A DNA stretch of 64,000 nt from Lepiota brunneoincarnata (GCA_023014365.1 JAEBUN010000005.1:372001-436000); one strand, 5' to 3'. Shown: positions 43,201-54,294, counted from the first letter of the stretch. Numbers and translations: made by a program. Notes: a model not told the origin generated them from the letters alone.

Positions 43201-44063
43201 AGGCATTCTCAACCGCATACCATCCCCAGACAGATGGTTCCACAGAACGATATAATCAAGAAATCGAGACCTATCTCGCCATATACTGCACCAGGAATCC
43301 CCTCGACTGGTCAGAAACCCTTCCTATCGCCGAGTTCACACACAACTCCAAAATACATGCCTCAAGGCAGAAATCCCCATTCGAACTCATTATGGGATAT
43401 AACCCTCCACCAATACCCACAGTAATGGAAACTTTGAACTTTCCATCAGTAGACGAACGCATCAGACTCCTCGATGATGCCAGAAAAGAAGCACACGCGG
43501 CACACCAACTCTCCGCCGACATTATGAAACAAAGAACCAGAAGAACTGTCAAACCCATTGAAACACATCAGAAAGTATGGCTAGAAGCCAAGAACCTCAA
43601 ACTTCCTTTCATCTCCAACAAAATATCCCCAAAACAACTAGGACCTTTTCCTATCTTGGAAGTCTTATTGCCACTCACATACAAATTAAAACTTCCGATC
43701 AAATGGAAGATACATCCGGTGTTCCACCGAAACCTCTTAACCCCATACAACGAAACAGAAGCATATGGACCTCATCCGACGCCACCACCACCAGACATCA
43801 TCAATGAAGAAGAAGAATACGAAATAGAAGCTATCCTCAATCACCACCGATACCGAGGAAAACTCCAATACTACGTACATTGGAAAGGATACTCCCACAT
43901 GGAAAACCAATGGATATCCGAAGAAGAACTCCGCAATAATGCCGATGAATACTTGGAAAAGTATAAAGAGATACATCAACTCAACAGCAACAACCAGGAA
44001 CTACCCAGAACCTACCAGAAGCAACTTCGCTCTACCAACAAACGTACTCAACAATGTCCATGA
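40217..44063 (+). pseudogene. gypsy copy B pol (PR-RT-RNaseH-INT-chromodomain)
   Basis: Protease LIDSGAQGNFISHK, RT ASPFFFVAKKGGDL with YMDD at 41585-41596, RNase [15 protein letters not shown], integrase zinc finger (GHPGEQETYHLAKK, CPECQQHK), core ISWDLITGLP and STERYNQEIETYL, then a chromodomain (YEIEAILNHHRYRGKLQYYV, HWKGYSHMENQWI). All catalytic motifs are visible. Breaks: TGA 41033-41035 before WAKIF, a TATG duplication (42149-42156) that shifts frame, TGA 42300-42302 in RNase H, and TGA 43140-43142 for Arg in ISD-R-DP. Pol ends CP-TGA, overlapping the ORF3 start. Confidence 0.9.
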
Positions 44064-45073
44064 ACAACCTCGACCTCGTCCGTCCCCAATCCACTCCTCC
44101 CTTCTCCTCCTCCACTACCTCTTCCGTCATCATCATTGACGATCCCAATGTCGAAAGAAACTCCCCGACTCCAATCCCAAAGCCATGCCCATTCACGCCC
44201 TCCAACGCCTTCATCAACGTCAGAGATGAAACTCCTGACCCCAACGCTACACCCGAACCAGAACCAGTAGCCGCCTTACCCATCCACTTCCACACAGCTG
44301 GAGTAAAGAACATTGAACCAATCACAACAAGCGTAGAAGACTTACGCACCATCGCTTCTACTCAATTCCTTACTGACAAAGTTAACAAAGCCCCCATCAG
44401 CGACTACGACCGAGAAGTATGGTCGAACTACACCCATCATGTCAAACAGACAAAACTCCTCCACGACGCCTTCCACGCCCAACGAAAGTGGACCGAAAAC
44501 TATGAGGCATTCCTCTTCACTCGCCAAGGACTCATGTCCCAAATGCCAAGAAAGAAACAAACCAATACGGTAACTCCCAACAAAAATATTCCAACCCCCA
44601 CGTCAGGAAGGAAGAACCCTGTCGGAAACAATAACCCCTTCCGCAAAAATACCACCAAACCAACCCCAATACGGAATTCTCCTGCCCCTATCCAACAAAT
44701 TCCAAACCCTAAACCCAACGACAGATCCCGATGCATTCAATGCAAACAAGTCGGACACTGGGCCATGGACTGCCCCCAATTCGCATGCCTCAGTTGCAAA
44801 CAATATGCCCCGGGTCATTACTCATACGATTGCATCAAATATAGATGCCCACACTGCGGAGTATTCCAACCCTGCCACAAACAAACCGAATGTCCTTCGA
44901 AAGGAACAAGACATACACCATATAACAGACCTATGGCAACTCAAACCCAAAATACTCCATCCACCCATTACCAATACTCAGGACTCGAATACCCTGAGGA
45001 AGACGACTTCGACGATGGATACGATAATATTGCCATGTCCAACATATGCGGAGAACCAGTAGGAGATTTCTAA
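44054..45073 (+). CDS. gypsy copy B ORF3: protein with three zinc knuckles (339 aa)
   Basis: A complete ORF downstream of integrase, overlapping the pol stop by 10 bases (ATGTCCATGA). N-terminal low-complexity part, then a conserved middle (IASTQFLTDKV, YDREVWSNYTHHVKQTKLL, RKWTENYEAFL) and a Lys/Pro-rich linker. Then come three Cys-His units: CIQCKQVGHWAMDC (CX2CX4HX4C), CLSCKQYAPGHYSYDC and CPHCGVFQPCHKQTEC (both CX2CX6HX4C). It ends CGEPVGDF. The knuckles suggest nucleic-acid binding, distinct from the single Gag knuckle. Typical chromoviruses end with the chromodomain, so this is an extra gene. Confidence 0.75.
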   Translation: MSMNNLDLVRPQSTPPFSSSTTSSVIIIDDPNVERNSPTPIPKPCPFTPSNAFINVRDETPDPNATPEPEPVAALPIHFHTAGVKNIEPITTSVEDLRTIASTQFLTDKVNKAPISDYDREVWSNYTHHVKQTKLLHDAFHAQRKWTENYEAFLFTRQGLMSQMPRKKQTNTVTPNKNIPTPTSGRKNPVGNNNPFRKNTTKPTPIRNSPAPIQQIPNPKPNDRSRCIQCKQVGHWAMDCPQFACLSCKQYAPGHYSYDCIKYRCPHCGVFQPCHKQTECPSKGTRHTPYNRPMATQTQNTPSTHYQYSGLEYPEEDDFDDGYDNIAMSNICGEPVGDF

Positions 45074-45147
45074 ACTCCACTCAAACACAACAGAAGGAAA
45101 AAGGACATAAACAGTTATAATGGAATATAACCTTAGAAACGGGGTAA

Positions 45148-45537
45148 TGTTATCAGAAGTCCCCTTAAACTCCCCTTATCAGAAGCACCCAAGTAATATA
45201 AATAGATAGAAGACCTGTCATCCTGAAACCATCAGAAGAACTATCAGAACAATCTATACTTAGATAGATAAGGATATGACTCACTTACCTGGGTCCAGAC
45301 ATATATAGTAGGAGCACAGCCACACATGGTAGTATATAAGGATACTGTACCATACCCTTGTATCCTTATCTTAGTGTTATACAGTTCTTGCCTCCTATAC
45401 CTCTTTGCCTTTAAACCGGCTGGACTATAGTGCTCCATCGTCTCCAAGTCACGCTTAGTAGGACAGGACCAAGTCTGTATAGACATCCTGTGTCGAACCC
45501 TGTGCTACTCAAGAGTGAACCCCTAACCCGGGTAACA
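45148..45537 (+). repeat. 3' LTR of gypsy copy B (390 bp)
   Basis: Identical in length to the 5' LTR, with two single-base differences seen (an A/G in the ACACATRGTAG region and a C/T near CAAGAGYGAAC). It is preceded by AGAAACGGGGTAA, a purine-rich tract. GGGAA follows as target duplication. Confidence 0.95.
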
Positions 45538-45542
45538 GGGAA

Positions 45543-47440
45543 CTTTTCACTATTATCCGAGCCCTCAAAGAATGGTGCCACTACCTCCTTGGCAGCCCCC
45601 ATACTGTCCATATCAGAATGGACCACCAAAACCTCACATACTGGCATAAACCCCAGAAAATCAACCACTGACAAGCACGATGGGTCCAGACCCTCGCTGA
45701 CTACAACTTCAAATTAGAATATGTCCCAGGATCAAAGATTCCTGCACCAGACACCCTACAAGACATCCAGACCACATCCCTGATGAGGATAACAATAACG
45801 AAGACATTACCATGCTTCCAGACAACCTCTTTGTTGCTGCAGCCAACATAGAAGATCAAAACTTGATCACAGTACTCCCAGAACACCTCTTTATTGCCAC
45901 CATTGATATGGAACTCCAAGAAAGAATCACAGAATCACCCAAATATGACGCTAGAACCACCGAAGCATTCAAACTCCTGAAAGAATCCCACCCTAATGCC
46001 GCTGATAAAGACTTCAGAACAGTCCCAACCCCAAACAGTCCACTCCTCACATTCCAAGAATGTGTCATCATTCCAGAAGACCTCCAACTCAGATGTGATG
46101 TCATCGCAAGATACCACAACCACCCTACACATGGCCACCCTGGAGAACAGGAAACATACTGCCTTGCCAAGAAAGAAGTATATTGGCCAGGAATGTCGAC
46201 GTTCATAAAGAATTATGTCAAAGGCTGTCCAGAATGTTAGCAACACAAAATCATATGCAGACCGGATCATGCACCAACTCAACCAATCCCACCATCATCT
46301 TCCAGACACCCATTTGCTCAGATCTCATGGGATCTTATCACTGGTCTACCGCCTAGTGCCAGCCATAATGCGATATTGTCCATGGTGGACCATGGCCTTA
46401 TGAAGGGGGTAATTTTCATCCCAACCTCAGATCGATCAAACACTGATGACATTGGATGACTATTAATAGAAAAGGTCTTCACTAGGTTTGGATTACCTGA
46501 CAAAATCATATCAGATTGAGACCCCAGATTTGCTGCCAACTCCCTCCAAGAGCTAGCCAAATGCCTAAACATCCAACAAGCATTCTCAACTGCATACCAT
46601 CCTCAGACAGATGGCTCCACCAAACAATACAACCAAGAAATCGAGACCTACCTCATCATATACTGCACCAGGAATCCCCTTGACTGGTCAGAAACCCTCC
46701 CTATCACCAAGTTTGCACACAACTCCAAAATACATGCCTCAAGGCAGAAATCCCCATTTGAACTAATCATGGGATACAACCCTCCACCGATACCCACAGT
46801 AATGGAAACTTTGAACTTTCCATCAGTAGATGAACACATCAGGCTCCTTGATGACGCCAGAAAAGAAGCACACATGGCACACCAACTCTCCACTAATATT
46901 ATGAAACAAAGAACCAGAAGAACTGTCAAACCCCTTAAAACACATTAAAAAGTATGGCTAGAAGCCAAGAACCTCAAACTCCCCTTCATCTCCAACAAAA
47001 TATCCCCAAAAAGACTAGGACCTTTTCTTATCTCAGAAGTCTTATCACCACTCACATACAAACTAAAACTTCCGATCAAATGGAAGATACATCTGGTGTT
47101 CCACCAAAACCTCTTAACCCCATATAATGAAACAGAAGCATACGGACCTCATCTGATGCCACTGCCACCAGATGTCATCAACAAAGAAGAAGAATATGAA
47201 ATAGAAACTATTCTCAATCACTGCCAATACTGTGGAAAACTCCAATACTACATACATTGGAAAGGATACTCCCACACAGAGAACCAATGGATATCCAAAG
47301 AAGAACTCTGCAACAACGCTGATGAATACTTGGAAGAGTATAAAGAAGAACATCAACTTAACAGCAATGACCAGGAACTACCCAGAACCTACCAGAAGCA
47401 ACTTCACTCTACTACCAAACGCACTCAAAAATGTCCATGA
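45543..47440 (+). pseudogene. gypsy copy A pol, part 2 (RNase H, INT, chromodomain), broken
   Basis: It continues copy A after the insertion of [20 protein letters not shown] and QARWVQTLADYNFKLEY, then a 1-base deletion. Integrase follows with GHPGEQETYCLAKK and ISWDLITGLP. A TGA at 46517-46519 is shared with B and C. The chromodomain (YEIETILNHCQYCGKLQYYI, HWKGYSHTENQWI) is intact and the frame ends KCP-TGA at 47440. Compared with B it has lost many CpGs, for example around 46250 versus 42870. Confidence 0.88.
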
Positions 47441-48456
47441 ACAACCTTGACCTCATCTGCCCCCAATCCACTCCCCCCTTCTCTTCTTCCTCCACCACCT
47501 CCTCAGTCGTCATCATCAACAATCCCAACATTGAAAGAAATTCCCCAACTCCAATCCCAAGGCCATGCCCATTCACACCCTCCAACACTTTCATCAACAT
47601 CAGAGACAAAACTCCCGATCCCAACGCTACACCCAAACCAGAACTGGTAGCTGTCCTACCCATCAACTTCCACACAACTGGAGTAAAAAGTATAGAACTG
47701 ATCACAACTAGCGTAGAAGACTTACACACAATTGCCTCCACCCAATTCCTCACCAACAAAGTCAACAATGCTCCCATCAGCAACTATGACCGAGAAGTAT
47801 GGGCAAACTATACCCATCACGTTAAACAAACGAAACTCCTCCATGACACCTTCCACACCCAACGAAAGTGGACTGAAAACTATGAGGCATTCCTCCTCAC
47901 ATGCCAAGGACTCATGTCACAAATGCCAAGAAAGAAACAACCCAATGTGACACCCCTTACCAACAAAGTCACTCCAAATCCCACATTGGGAAGAAAGAAC
48001 CCTGTCAGAACTAATAATCCCTTCCATAAAAATGTCACCAAACCAACCCCATTATGGAACTCCCCTGCTCCCATCCAACAAGTTCCAAACCCCAAACCCA
48101 ATGACAGATCCCGATGCATCCAATGCAAACAAATTGGACACTGGGCCATGGACTGCCCCCAATTCGCCTGCCTCGGTTGCAAACAATACACTCCAGGCCA
48201 TTATTCATATGACTGCATCAAATATAGATGCCCACACTGTGGAGTATTCCAACCCCACCACAAACAAACTGAATGTCCTTCAAAAGGAACAAGACATACA
48301 CCTTACAACAGACCCATGGTGACTCAACCTCAAACCACCCCATCCCTCCACTACCAATATTCAGGACTCAAATACCCTGAAGAAGATGACTATGACAATG
48401 GATATGACAACATCGCCATGTCCAACATGTGCAGAGAACCAGTAGGAGATTTCTAA
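47431..48456 (+). CDS. gypsy copy A ORF3: three zinc knuckles (341 aa, uninterrupted)
   Basis: Homologue of the ORF3 of copy B, overlapping pol by ATGTCCATGA. Knuckles: CIQCKQIGHWAMDC, CLGCKQYTPGHYSYDC and CPHCGVFQPHHKQTEC. It ends CREPVGDF. The frame has no stop over 341 codons, while gag and pol of the same copy carry about ten. Function unknown; nucleic-acid binding is likely from the knuckles. Confidence 0.75.
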   Translation: MSMNNLDLICPQSTPPFSSSSTTSSVVIINNPNIERNSPTPIPRPCPFTPSNTFINIRDKTPDPNATPKPELVAVLPINFHTTGVKSIELITTSVEDLHTIASTQFLTNKVNNAPISNYDREVWANYTHHVKQTKLLHDTFHTQRKWTENYEAFLLTCQGLMSQMPRKKQPNVTPLTNKVTPNPTLGRKNPVRTNNPFHKNVTKPTPLWNSPAPIQQVPNPKPNDRSRCIQCKQIGHWAMDCPQFACLGCKQYTPGHYSYDCIKYRCPHCGVFQPHHKQTECPSKGTRHTPYNRPMVTQPQTTPSLHYQYSGLKYPEEDDYDNGYDNIAMSNMCREPVGDF

Positions 48457-48524
48457 ACACTCCAGTCAAACTCAAAGAAAAGACATAACAGTTATAATGG
48501 AATATAACCTTAAAAATGGGGTAA

Positions 48525-48943
48525 TGTTATCAGAATTCCCCAATCAGAAACCTGTCCAGAAGGAACTCTTATCAGAAGCACCAAGTATACATATACATAG
48601 ATAGAAGAACTGTCACTCTGAAACAATCAGAAGTGCACATCAGAACAATCTATAATTAGATAGATAAGACCTTGACTCAGTATGACTCACTTTACCTGGG
48701 TCCAGATATATATAGTAGGAGCATAGCCAAACATAGTAGTATATAAGGATACCGTACTGTACCTTGTATCCTTATCTTAGTGTTATACAGTTCTTGCCTC
48801 CTATACCTCTTTGCCCTTAAACCGGCTGGACTATAGTGCTCCATCATCTCCAAGTCATGCCTAGTAGGACAGGACCAAGTCTGTATAGACATCCTGTGTC
48901 AAACGCCATGCGACTCAAGAGCAAACCCCTAACCCAGGTAACA
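48525..48943 (+). repeat. 3' LTR of gypsy copy A
   Basis: TGTTATCAGAATTC to CCAGGTAACA, 419 bp, clearly diverged from its 5' partner (several substitutions and small indels). Preceded by TTAAAAATGGGGTAA. The five bases after it (ATGGC) do not match those before the 5' LTR (ACTAT). Confidence 0.9.
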
Positions 48944-49385
48944 ATGGCCATATACTGATATTATTTGGTATTGGAGAGTTAGTTACTTTATTAGCTAGTG
49001 ATTTCACAAATGAAATGATTTTGCAGCACAACACCACCACCACTGGACAGTGTGGGCGTTTGATAATGAGCATGCTGTTGTGACATTCCATCTTTATGGA
49101 CACAATGGCACGTTGCTGGGGGTGCAGCTTTTCATGAATGGAGGAAGATGGAGGGCCAGGGGAAAGAGTCTGGACAAGGTGGCATGTTATGACTGGTGAA
49201 CTGTTGGGGCGATCTATAAAATTGTATCATTATATCTTGATGTATTTTTTGGCATTTTTTGGACAATCTATGAGCAATTTCAGTTGAATTGAACAACTCA
49301 TCAACCGGGTCTTCACCATATAGGCACCTTTGTTGCCTGTTTCTCTGCAAATAGTGACTTTCGCTGTATGCTGGTCATGACGTGC
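48944..49385. other. Stretch after gypsy A, no gene recognised
   Basis: No frame with recognisable content on either strand. Short frames exist but match nothing known to me. Confidence 0.4.
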
Positions 49386-49900
49386 TCACCTCATCACAGA
49401 TGTTTTTGGTTTGTAGCACCTGGACTTGTGTAGTGAGGGTAATATGAGCAGTCGACTGTTGCGATAGGATGGCTTTAAGGGTGGAGACATTTCCACGTTC
49501 ACGTTCAAGGTTGCTTTTGCATAATCGTAGATCTTTGTTGGCATCACATAGCTCTCATTCTCACTTCTTGAGGTCCATTTTGATGTCCATAATTTCATGA
49601 GCATGCCGCTTTTTGAGGTTCTTGATCTCATCAGAGGGATTAACAAGCTCTTGGCATTGATTAAGTTCTTGCAATCATGCAGTAGCAAGATCATGAGAAA
49701 GGGTGATATGGTTGGCCTGCAGCTCTGCAGCTTTGGCCTGCTCTGCCTCCATATCCATGGCTAGACAGGCGGCATCAACTGCCCTTGCAGATTTGATAGA
49801 AGTGAGCTGTTCCTGTAACTCAGAGAGGACTGTGGAAGAAGCACCTTCACAGGACTGATGACACTGCTAAGGCACTTGGTTTCCTCTCTCCTATCACCTT
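49386..49900 (-). pseudogene. Coiled-coil protein fragment
   Basis: On the minus strand, across stops and shifts, a helical heptad-like stretch can be read: SELQEQLTSIKSARAVDAA, MEAEQAKAAELQANHITLSH, IKNLKKRHAHEIMDIKMDLK, NLERERGNVSTLKAILSQQS and LTTQVQVLQTKN. It resembles the coiled-coil tail of a fungal motor or scaffold protein; kinesin-14 is one possibility, but no motor domain follows. At least three stops interrupt it. Confidence 0.35.
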
Positions 49901-50051
49901 CATCACCTCAGATGAGATCAAGGCCAAGGTGGTGGCTGCATGAATTGTCCACTCAAATTACTCATCCAAGATATCTGAGAGGCACCAAGTACATAGCTAC
50001 TGGCCTGTAATGGCAGACTTGAATGGTTTGCAAATCAACATGATCAGAGCC

Positions 50052-53000
50052 TTAATCCACCTGGATCTCCATATCAGGGCTTTGATCTACAATGGTCCAT
50101 GCACCCCTGTCTAATATCCTTCCAACAACACACTGCACTGTACTTAGATCGACAACTTTGTCAACACCACAATCCTTATTACTGTAATAATAAATGCCAC
50201 TCTTCTGTGTTGCCTTGACACCACAAATAAGTGCCAGAATAACAGTCATTGGCATGGCTAAGTCGAGTTGTGGTGTGGACAGGAGTTCCAGAACTAGGAT
50301 ACACTTTAGTTGGCCAAAGAAATCACATGGCCTGAATTCTGGTGTTCTTCTCTTTTGGTGAGCATGCCAATCCACAAGTTGAGTAAACTGGAATGAAGAA
50401 CATTCAGATACCATGTGCAGGAAGGGGCATAGCACTCAACTTGCACAAAGGATGCATCCTGACTGTCCTCTCTCTTCCCAACTAAGTCACGGGCAATCAT
50501 GAGATCACCTCCTTCAAGACAAGTTACTCTGCCATACTGGATGACAGGCTGATCTTGTTTTATGACAGATTGAATAGCCTGCTTTGTGACATCAAAGCAT
50601 GTCGCTAAAGAAGTTAGAACTTTGTTATACATATATGGGTGGGGGTAGGGCCTCACACTGTTGTGGGGCGGAAAACATGTAGAGGGGGTCTGTTTGCAAG
50701 CAAGTGATTAAGCAACAACAACAAGATGACAGGTTGAACATACATAAATCATGAACAATTTGGTCTGCTTTCTTCTTGTCAGGATCCAAAGATAGCACTT
50801 TGTAAAAATCATATAATAATCATATTTGATCTAGTTGTGCAGTCACTGTGACAAAGGTGTTGATGGATTCGTAAGGGTAGCATCTACTTCTGATCGATGG
50901 AAGCAGAGTGTTACAATGATGCTCCATAGGAAATGCCCAATATGTCCAGACAGGACCTGCCACCTGGATACCCCATGCAATATGAAGAATGGCATGGAGG
51001 GTCAGAGGACAAGCAGAGAGTTGAACAGGGTCATTTTGATAGTATAGCCTACATTGATTTAAGTATAAGAGCACAACGTAGAAGGCAGATACTCACTTTT
51101 CATACATCTGAACCCAAGACTTGAAACCCTCATCAATCTGTTTCAAGTTCTCTTCCATGAGCTCAAACAACAAGCAGAGCTTCAAAAGTTCAACAAGCTG
51201 CATGAAGTGGTCATAGTACTTCACGTTTGTGAACCTGCCACGAAGCACAACTGGAGCAGTATAAAGTGTCCAAATGGCATACATCTTGGCAGTCATTTGT
51301 GACTGTTTAGTTGCAATGTTGGGTACTGAAGCTCCAAAAGCTGCCAGAATTGTTGTGCCACATGCTGCCATAGCTGCACCAATTTCATTCCAGATTTGTG
51401 TTGCATAGCATAGCCTTTGCCCTGGTGATCTAGGTCCTTGAACTCGCAAGTCCAGAACAGAATGAGGTTAGGGATCAAATTTTCCCAAATGAGGTGCATG
51501 AAGTCGAATGGAAATGAAGATGGGAATGAGAGTGAGGATATGGTACTGAGGATCAGTATCCCTTTGATGCCATATCATTTGGCAAGTTCCTCATGTATGG
51601 AGTTACTAGGGGCCATTTCCACAGTGCAGGCTTGCTCTAAAAACTCCTTGTGAGTGTGAATGGGGAGGTTGGATGGGTTGTATTGAAAGGGATTTGCTTC
51701 AGGAAGCTTATCTCATCAAAGAGGGACATAGTAAGTGCGAGAGTGTGAGCATATCCCTTTGATGTTGCAGATGTAGCACAGACTAATACCATTCTGCCCT
51801 TTCATGCATGTGATCAGAGCTATGGCCAGAATGTCACCAAATGCTATGATGAGATAGGCATGAAGCAAGAATAATGATTGACTGATAGCATCAAAAGCTT
51901 TGACACCTATTTCAAGCTGAATGAGTTCTTGAGCAAGTGGCCAGCAGAACAAATCCCAATCCCAAGGCTTTTTTGGACCTGGGACTGTACCAACATGAAT
52001 GTGGTAATGTATCTGGAAATGTATTCTGGGGGGTAGATTGTAATTGACAAGGAGGATGGGCCAGCATGTCTTATCACACTGTTTAAATGGAGCAAAGCCA
52101 TCTGTTGAAAGACTGAGGGTGATGTCATGCTCATCAGAGAAAAAGAATATAGGATGACTTGTGTCAGGGATGAGAGTATTGAGCAAGGACTGATAATGGG
52201 AACCATCAAATGTCCTTAATGATGCCAGGCTTGTGAATGTGTTCACCCCAATAACGCATCTTTTTTGCATGTGTGGGGTTTGCTGACATAGCTCGTAGGC
52301 AAGGGATGAGGGGAAGGTACCCAAATGTCTTGCATGGCTTTCCATTAGTTGTGTATCGCAATTCCTTGCAGTTGGGGCATTCAGTGAGGTCTTCATATAG
52401 CCCGACAAAGCAAACACAGCTGTTTATACAACAGCTGTATCATATGGGCTGAAATCCAGACAGGGATCAAATGCGCTTCTTGGTCATTTTCAGGCTGACC
52501 TGATTGCTACCTGGAAAAGCTTTATGGAGTCAACTAAAGGTGTGCTCAGTTATGTGGTCCTCCACCTTGAGTGTATAGCTATGAAGCAGATTAAGGTCTG
52601 AATCCCCCAAGGCATTCACATCTGAAGTATTGTTAGCGAGGCAGGTGATTCATGAAGTGAGGACAAACCTGTGGATGTGGATGCCGCTTCATGCTCAAAT
52701 TTTTCACCAAGCATGTCCCAAGAGGAAATGCCAGCTATCTCAGACCCCACAAACAAACCATCATCTTTGTCAACCTTACTGTCTTCATCGTTCTCACAGG
52801 TTTCATTGCTCTTGCAGGCTTCATTGCTCTCACAGGCTTCAGGCTGGGAAGCTTCAGGCCCAGCTCTGACAACACCACCAAATTCCTTGTCTTCACTGTC
52901 AGTATCATTCCTATAGGCAGGCCCAGAACCATCATCTCACAGGTGGCCATTTCCCCATCACTGCTCCATCACGCACCTGATTCTATCCACAAACCTGTCT

Positions 53001-53588
53001 GACCAGCATGTAGATGGCAATATATCAGGGAAGTTATTGTCATAATTTTGTTCTAGTGCAAGGAGGGGTTCTGTGAGGTCCAAATCAGCTTGAGAGGTAG
53101 GAAATTTCTCAGGAGGTTGGTACACCTTGGGTTGGGCTGCCTTAATCCGCTTGCAGCTACCATCCTGGTCAGAAATGGATTGCAACCACTTCTTGGAGTC
53201 TCTCTTCCAGTGGTCCTGAGGCAGAATTTGGGAATGTTGGAGATTGGGGGGAAAGGAAGTATGTCCCAGCCATTCTTGCTCTGACAGGACACTTGCTCTG
53301 AGTGATGTCTTTTCATGGCCATTCAAATGGTTTTGTTTCATAGCATGTGTTACAAGCAGGCCACAACTGCAGGTGCAGAGGACAGACATGGTCAGAGTAG
53401 AGAGACAAAAAGCACAATAGCACAGTGTGGTGGACTTTCTCTGCCAATGTGGAATAACTCATACAGGGATGCTTGAGACATTGTGACAAGCATATATTAC
53501 TCATCGCAAGGAGCATTTCTACAGAATGGGAGGGTGTGGATAAGGAATCGGTATGTGAAGGTAGGATGTCTGGCCTAACATCCACCAA
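50052..53588 (-). pseudogene. Plavaka-like (CACTA-related) transposase, broken
   Basis: Minus-strand pieces in order: an N-terminal Cys/His segment (CTCSCGLLVTHAMKQNHLNGH) near 53350, linker parts, the core (FFFSDEHDITLSLSTDGFAP, CWPILLVNYNLPP, GTVPGPKKPWDWDLFCWPL, LHAYLIIAFGDILAIALIT, YVPL) at 52417-51716, MYAIWTLYTAPVVLRGRFTN with YYDHFMQLVELLKLCL (51449-51093), LSACPLTLHAILHIAWGI and AGPVWTYWAFPMEHHC (51074-50820), and the C-terminal GRVTCLEGGDLMIARDLVGK, VQCVVGRI, WTIVDQSP (50656-50052). The order and motifs are those of fungal Plavaka transposases. Many stops and shifts make it inactive. Terminal repeats were not found. Confidence 0.8.
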
Positions 53589-53657
53589 TCCAGAGAGTAG
53601 TACGCATCACTGTACACAATGATTGCACACAGTAAGTTTGAGAGCTCTCAGTTAGTG

Positions 53658-53736
53658 TCCGAGGAGATCCTCAGATGGTACCCAAGAGGTGTCACAGTAA
53701 CGAGCCTCTGTGCTTACATCTGAGGAGATCCTCAGA
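53658..53736. repeat. 18-bp palindromic motif, cluster 1 (two copies)
   Basis: TCCGAGGAGATCCTCAGA at 53658-53675 and TCTGAGGAGATCCTCAGA at 53719-53736, the latter a perfect palindrome with 8-base arms around GA. Same motif as in clusters 2 and 3. Lies between the Plavaka relic and the gene at 54295-56992. Confidence 0.75.
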
Positions 53737-54294
53737 TGGTAGTCACAGATTGGTGTCTAGCTACTATGATGGAGTAACATCTGTGCTGAGTGTCAGTATA
53801 TGAGAGTTTGACCTTCATAATACTCACCTCATCCATTAAACAGGTTCCAGGCAGTTAAGCATGACAGAGATGATGGTGGAAGGCAACGCATGAAGGAAAC
53901 AGGCTGATTGATTTATGGTCACCTGACCCTTTTTTTCCCACACCCTCTAACCATCCTTGTCCTAAGTGAATGGAACAAGAGATGCGATGTCCCTGATCCA
54001 TAGATGATGGGACAGGGGGTGACCATAGAACTAGGAGGAATAGCTTTACGGGTGTATAGGTCAAGCTGTTGGCTTCAGCGTGTGTGTAACATCACCAACT
54101 ATTCAAGACACTCATTCAACTTGGCTTGCCTGGCGGAGATTAAACATATATCTTGACTCATGATTCCAGCTACTTCAGTATTTACATGACACTATTCCAG
54201 CAAAAAAAAAAAGATGAATCTACCAATGGGCACTAGGGGGACTGAACTTGTTGATAAATTCCCTGGATCGTTCTTTGAGGACTTTCATTGCTCT

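Larger units (their letters stand above)
37641..45537 (+). mobile_element. Ty3/gypsy chromovirus family 1, copy B (young, TSD GGGAA)
   Basis: A 7,897-bp full-length copy inside the RNase H of copy A. The target duplication GGGAA is perfect (37636-37640 and 45538-45542). Its two 390-bp LTRs differ at only two sites that I can see. CpG is abundant. The order is LTR, priming site, ORF0, gag, PR, RT, RNase H, INT, chromodomain, ORF3, purine tract, LTR. Despite its youth it has three TGA codons shared with A and C, a TGA of its own at 42300, and a 4-bp duplication in RNase H, so it is not autonomous in a simple sense. Confidence 0.95.
33158..48943 (+). mobile_element. Ty3/gypsy chromovirus family 1, copy A (old, contains copy B)
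   Basis: Copy A has both LTRs (33158-33573, 48525-48943) and all parts of the family. It is split at 37640 by copy B, so its own sequence is 33158-37640 plus 45543-48943. Its LTRs differ at many sites, its CpGs are largely gone, and gag and pol have many stops. The five bases outside its ends differ (ACTAT on the left, ATGGC on the right), so no target duplication is left. Confidence 0.92.

Noticed and set aside
48955..49350. Kinesin motor domain after the coiled-coil fragment
   Set aside because: No P-loop or switch motifs could be read in any frame.
50780..50800. Possible eighth copy of the 18-bp palindrome (TCAGGATCCAAAGA)
   Set aside because: Only one half matches; likely chance within the Plavaka relic.
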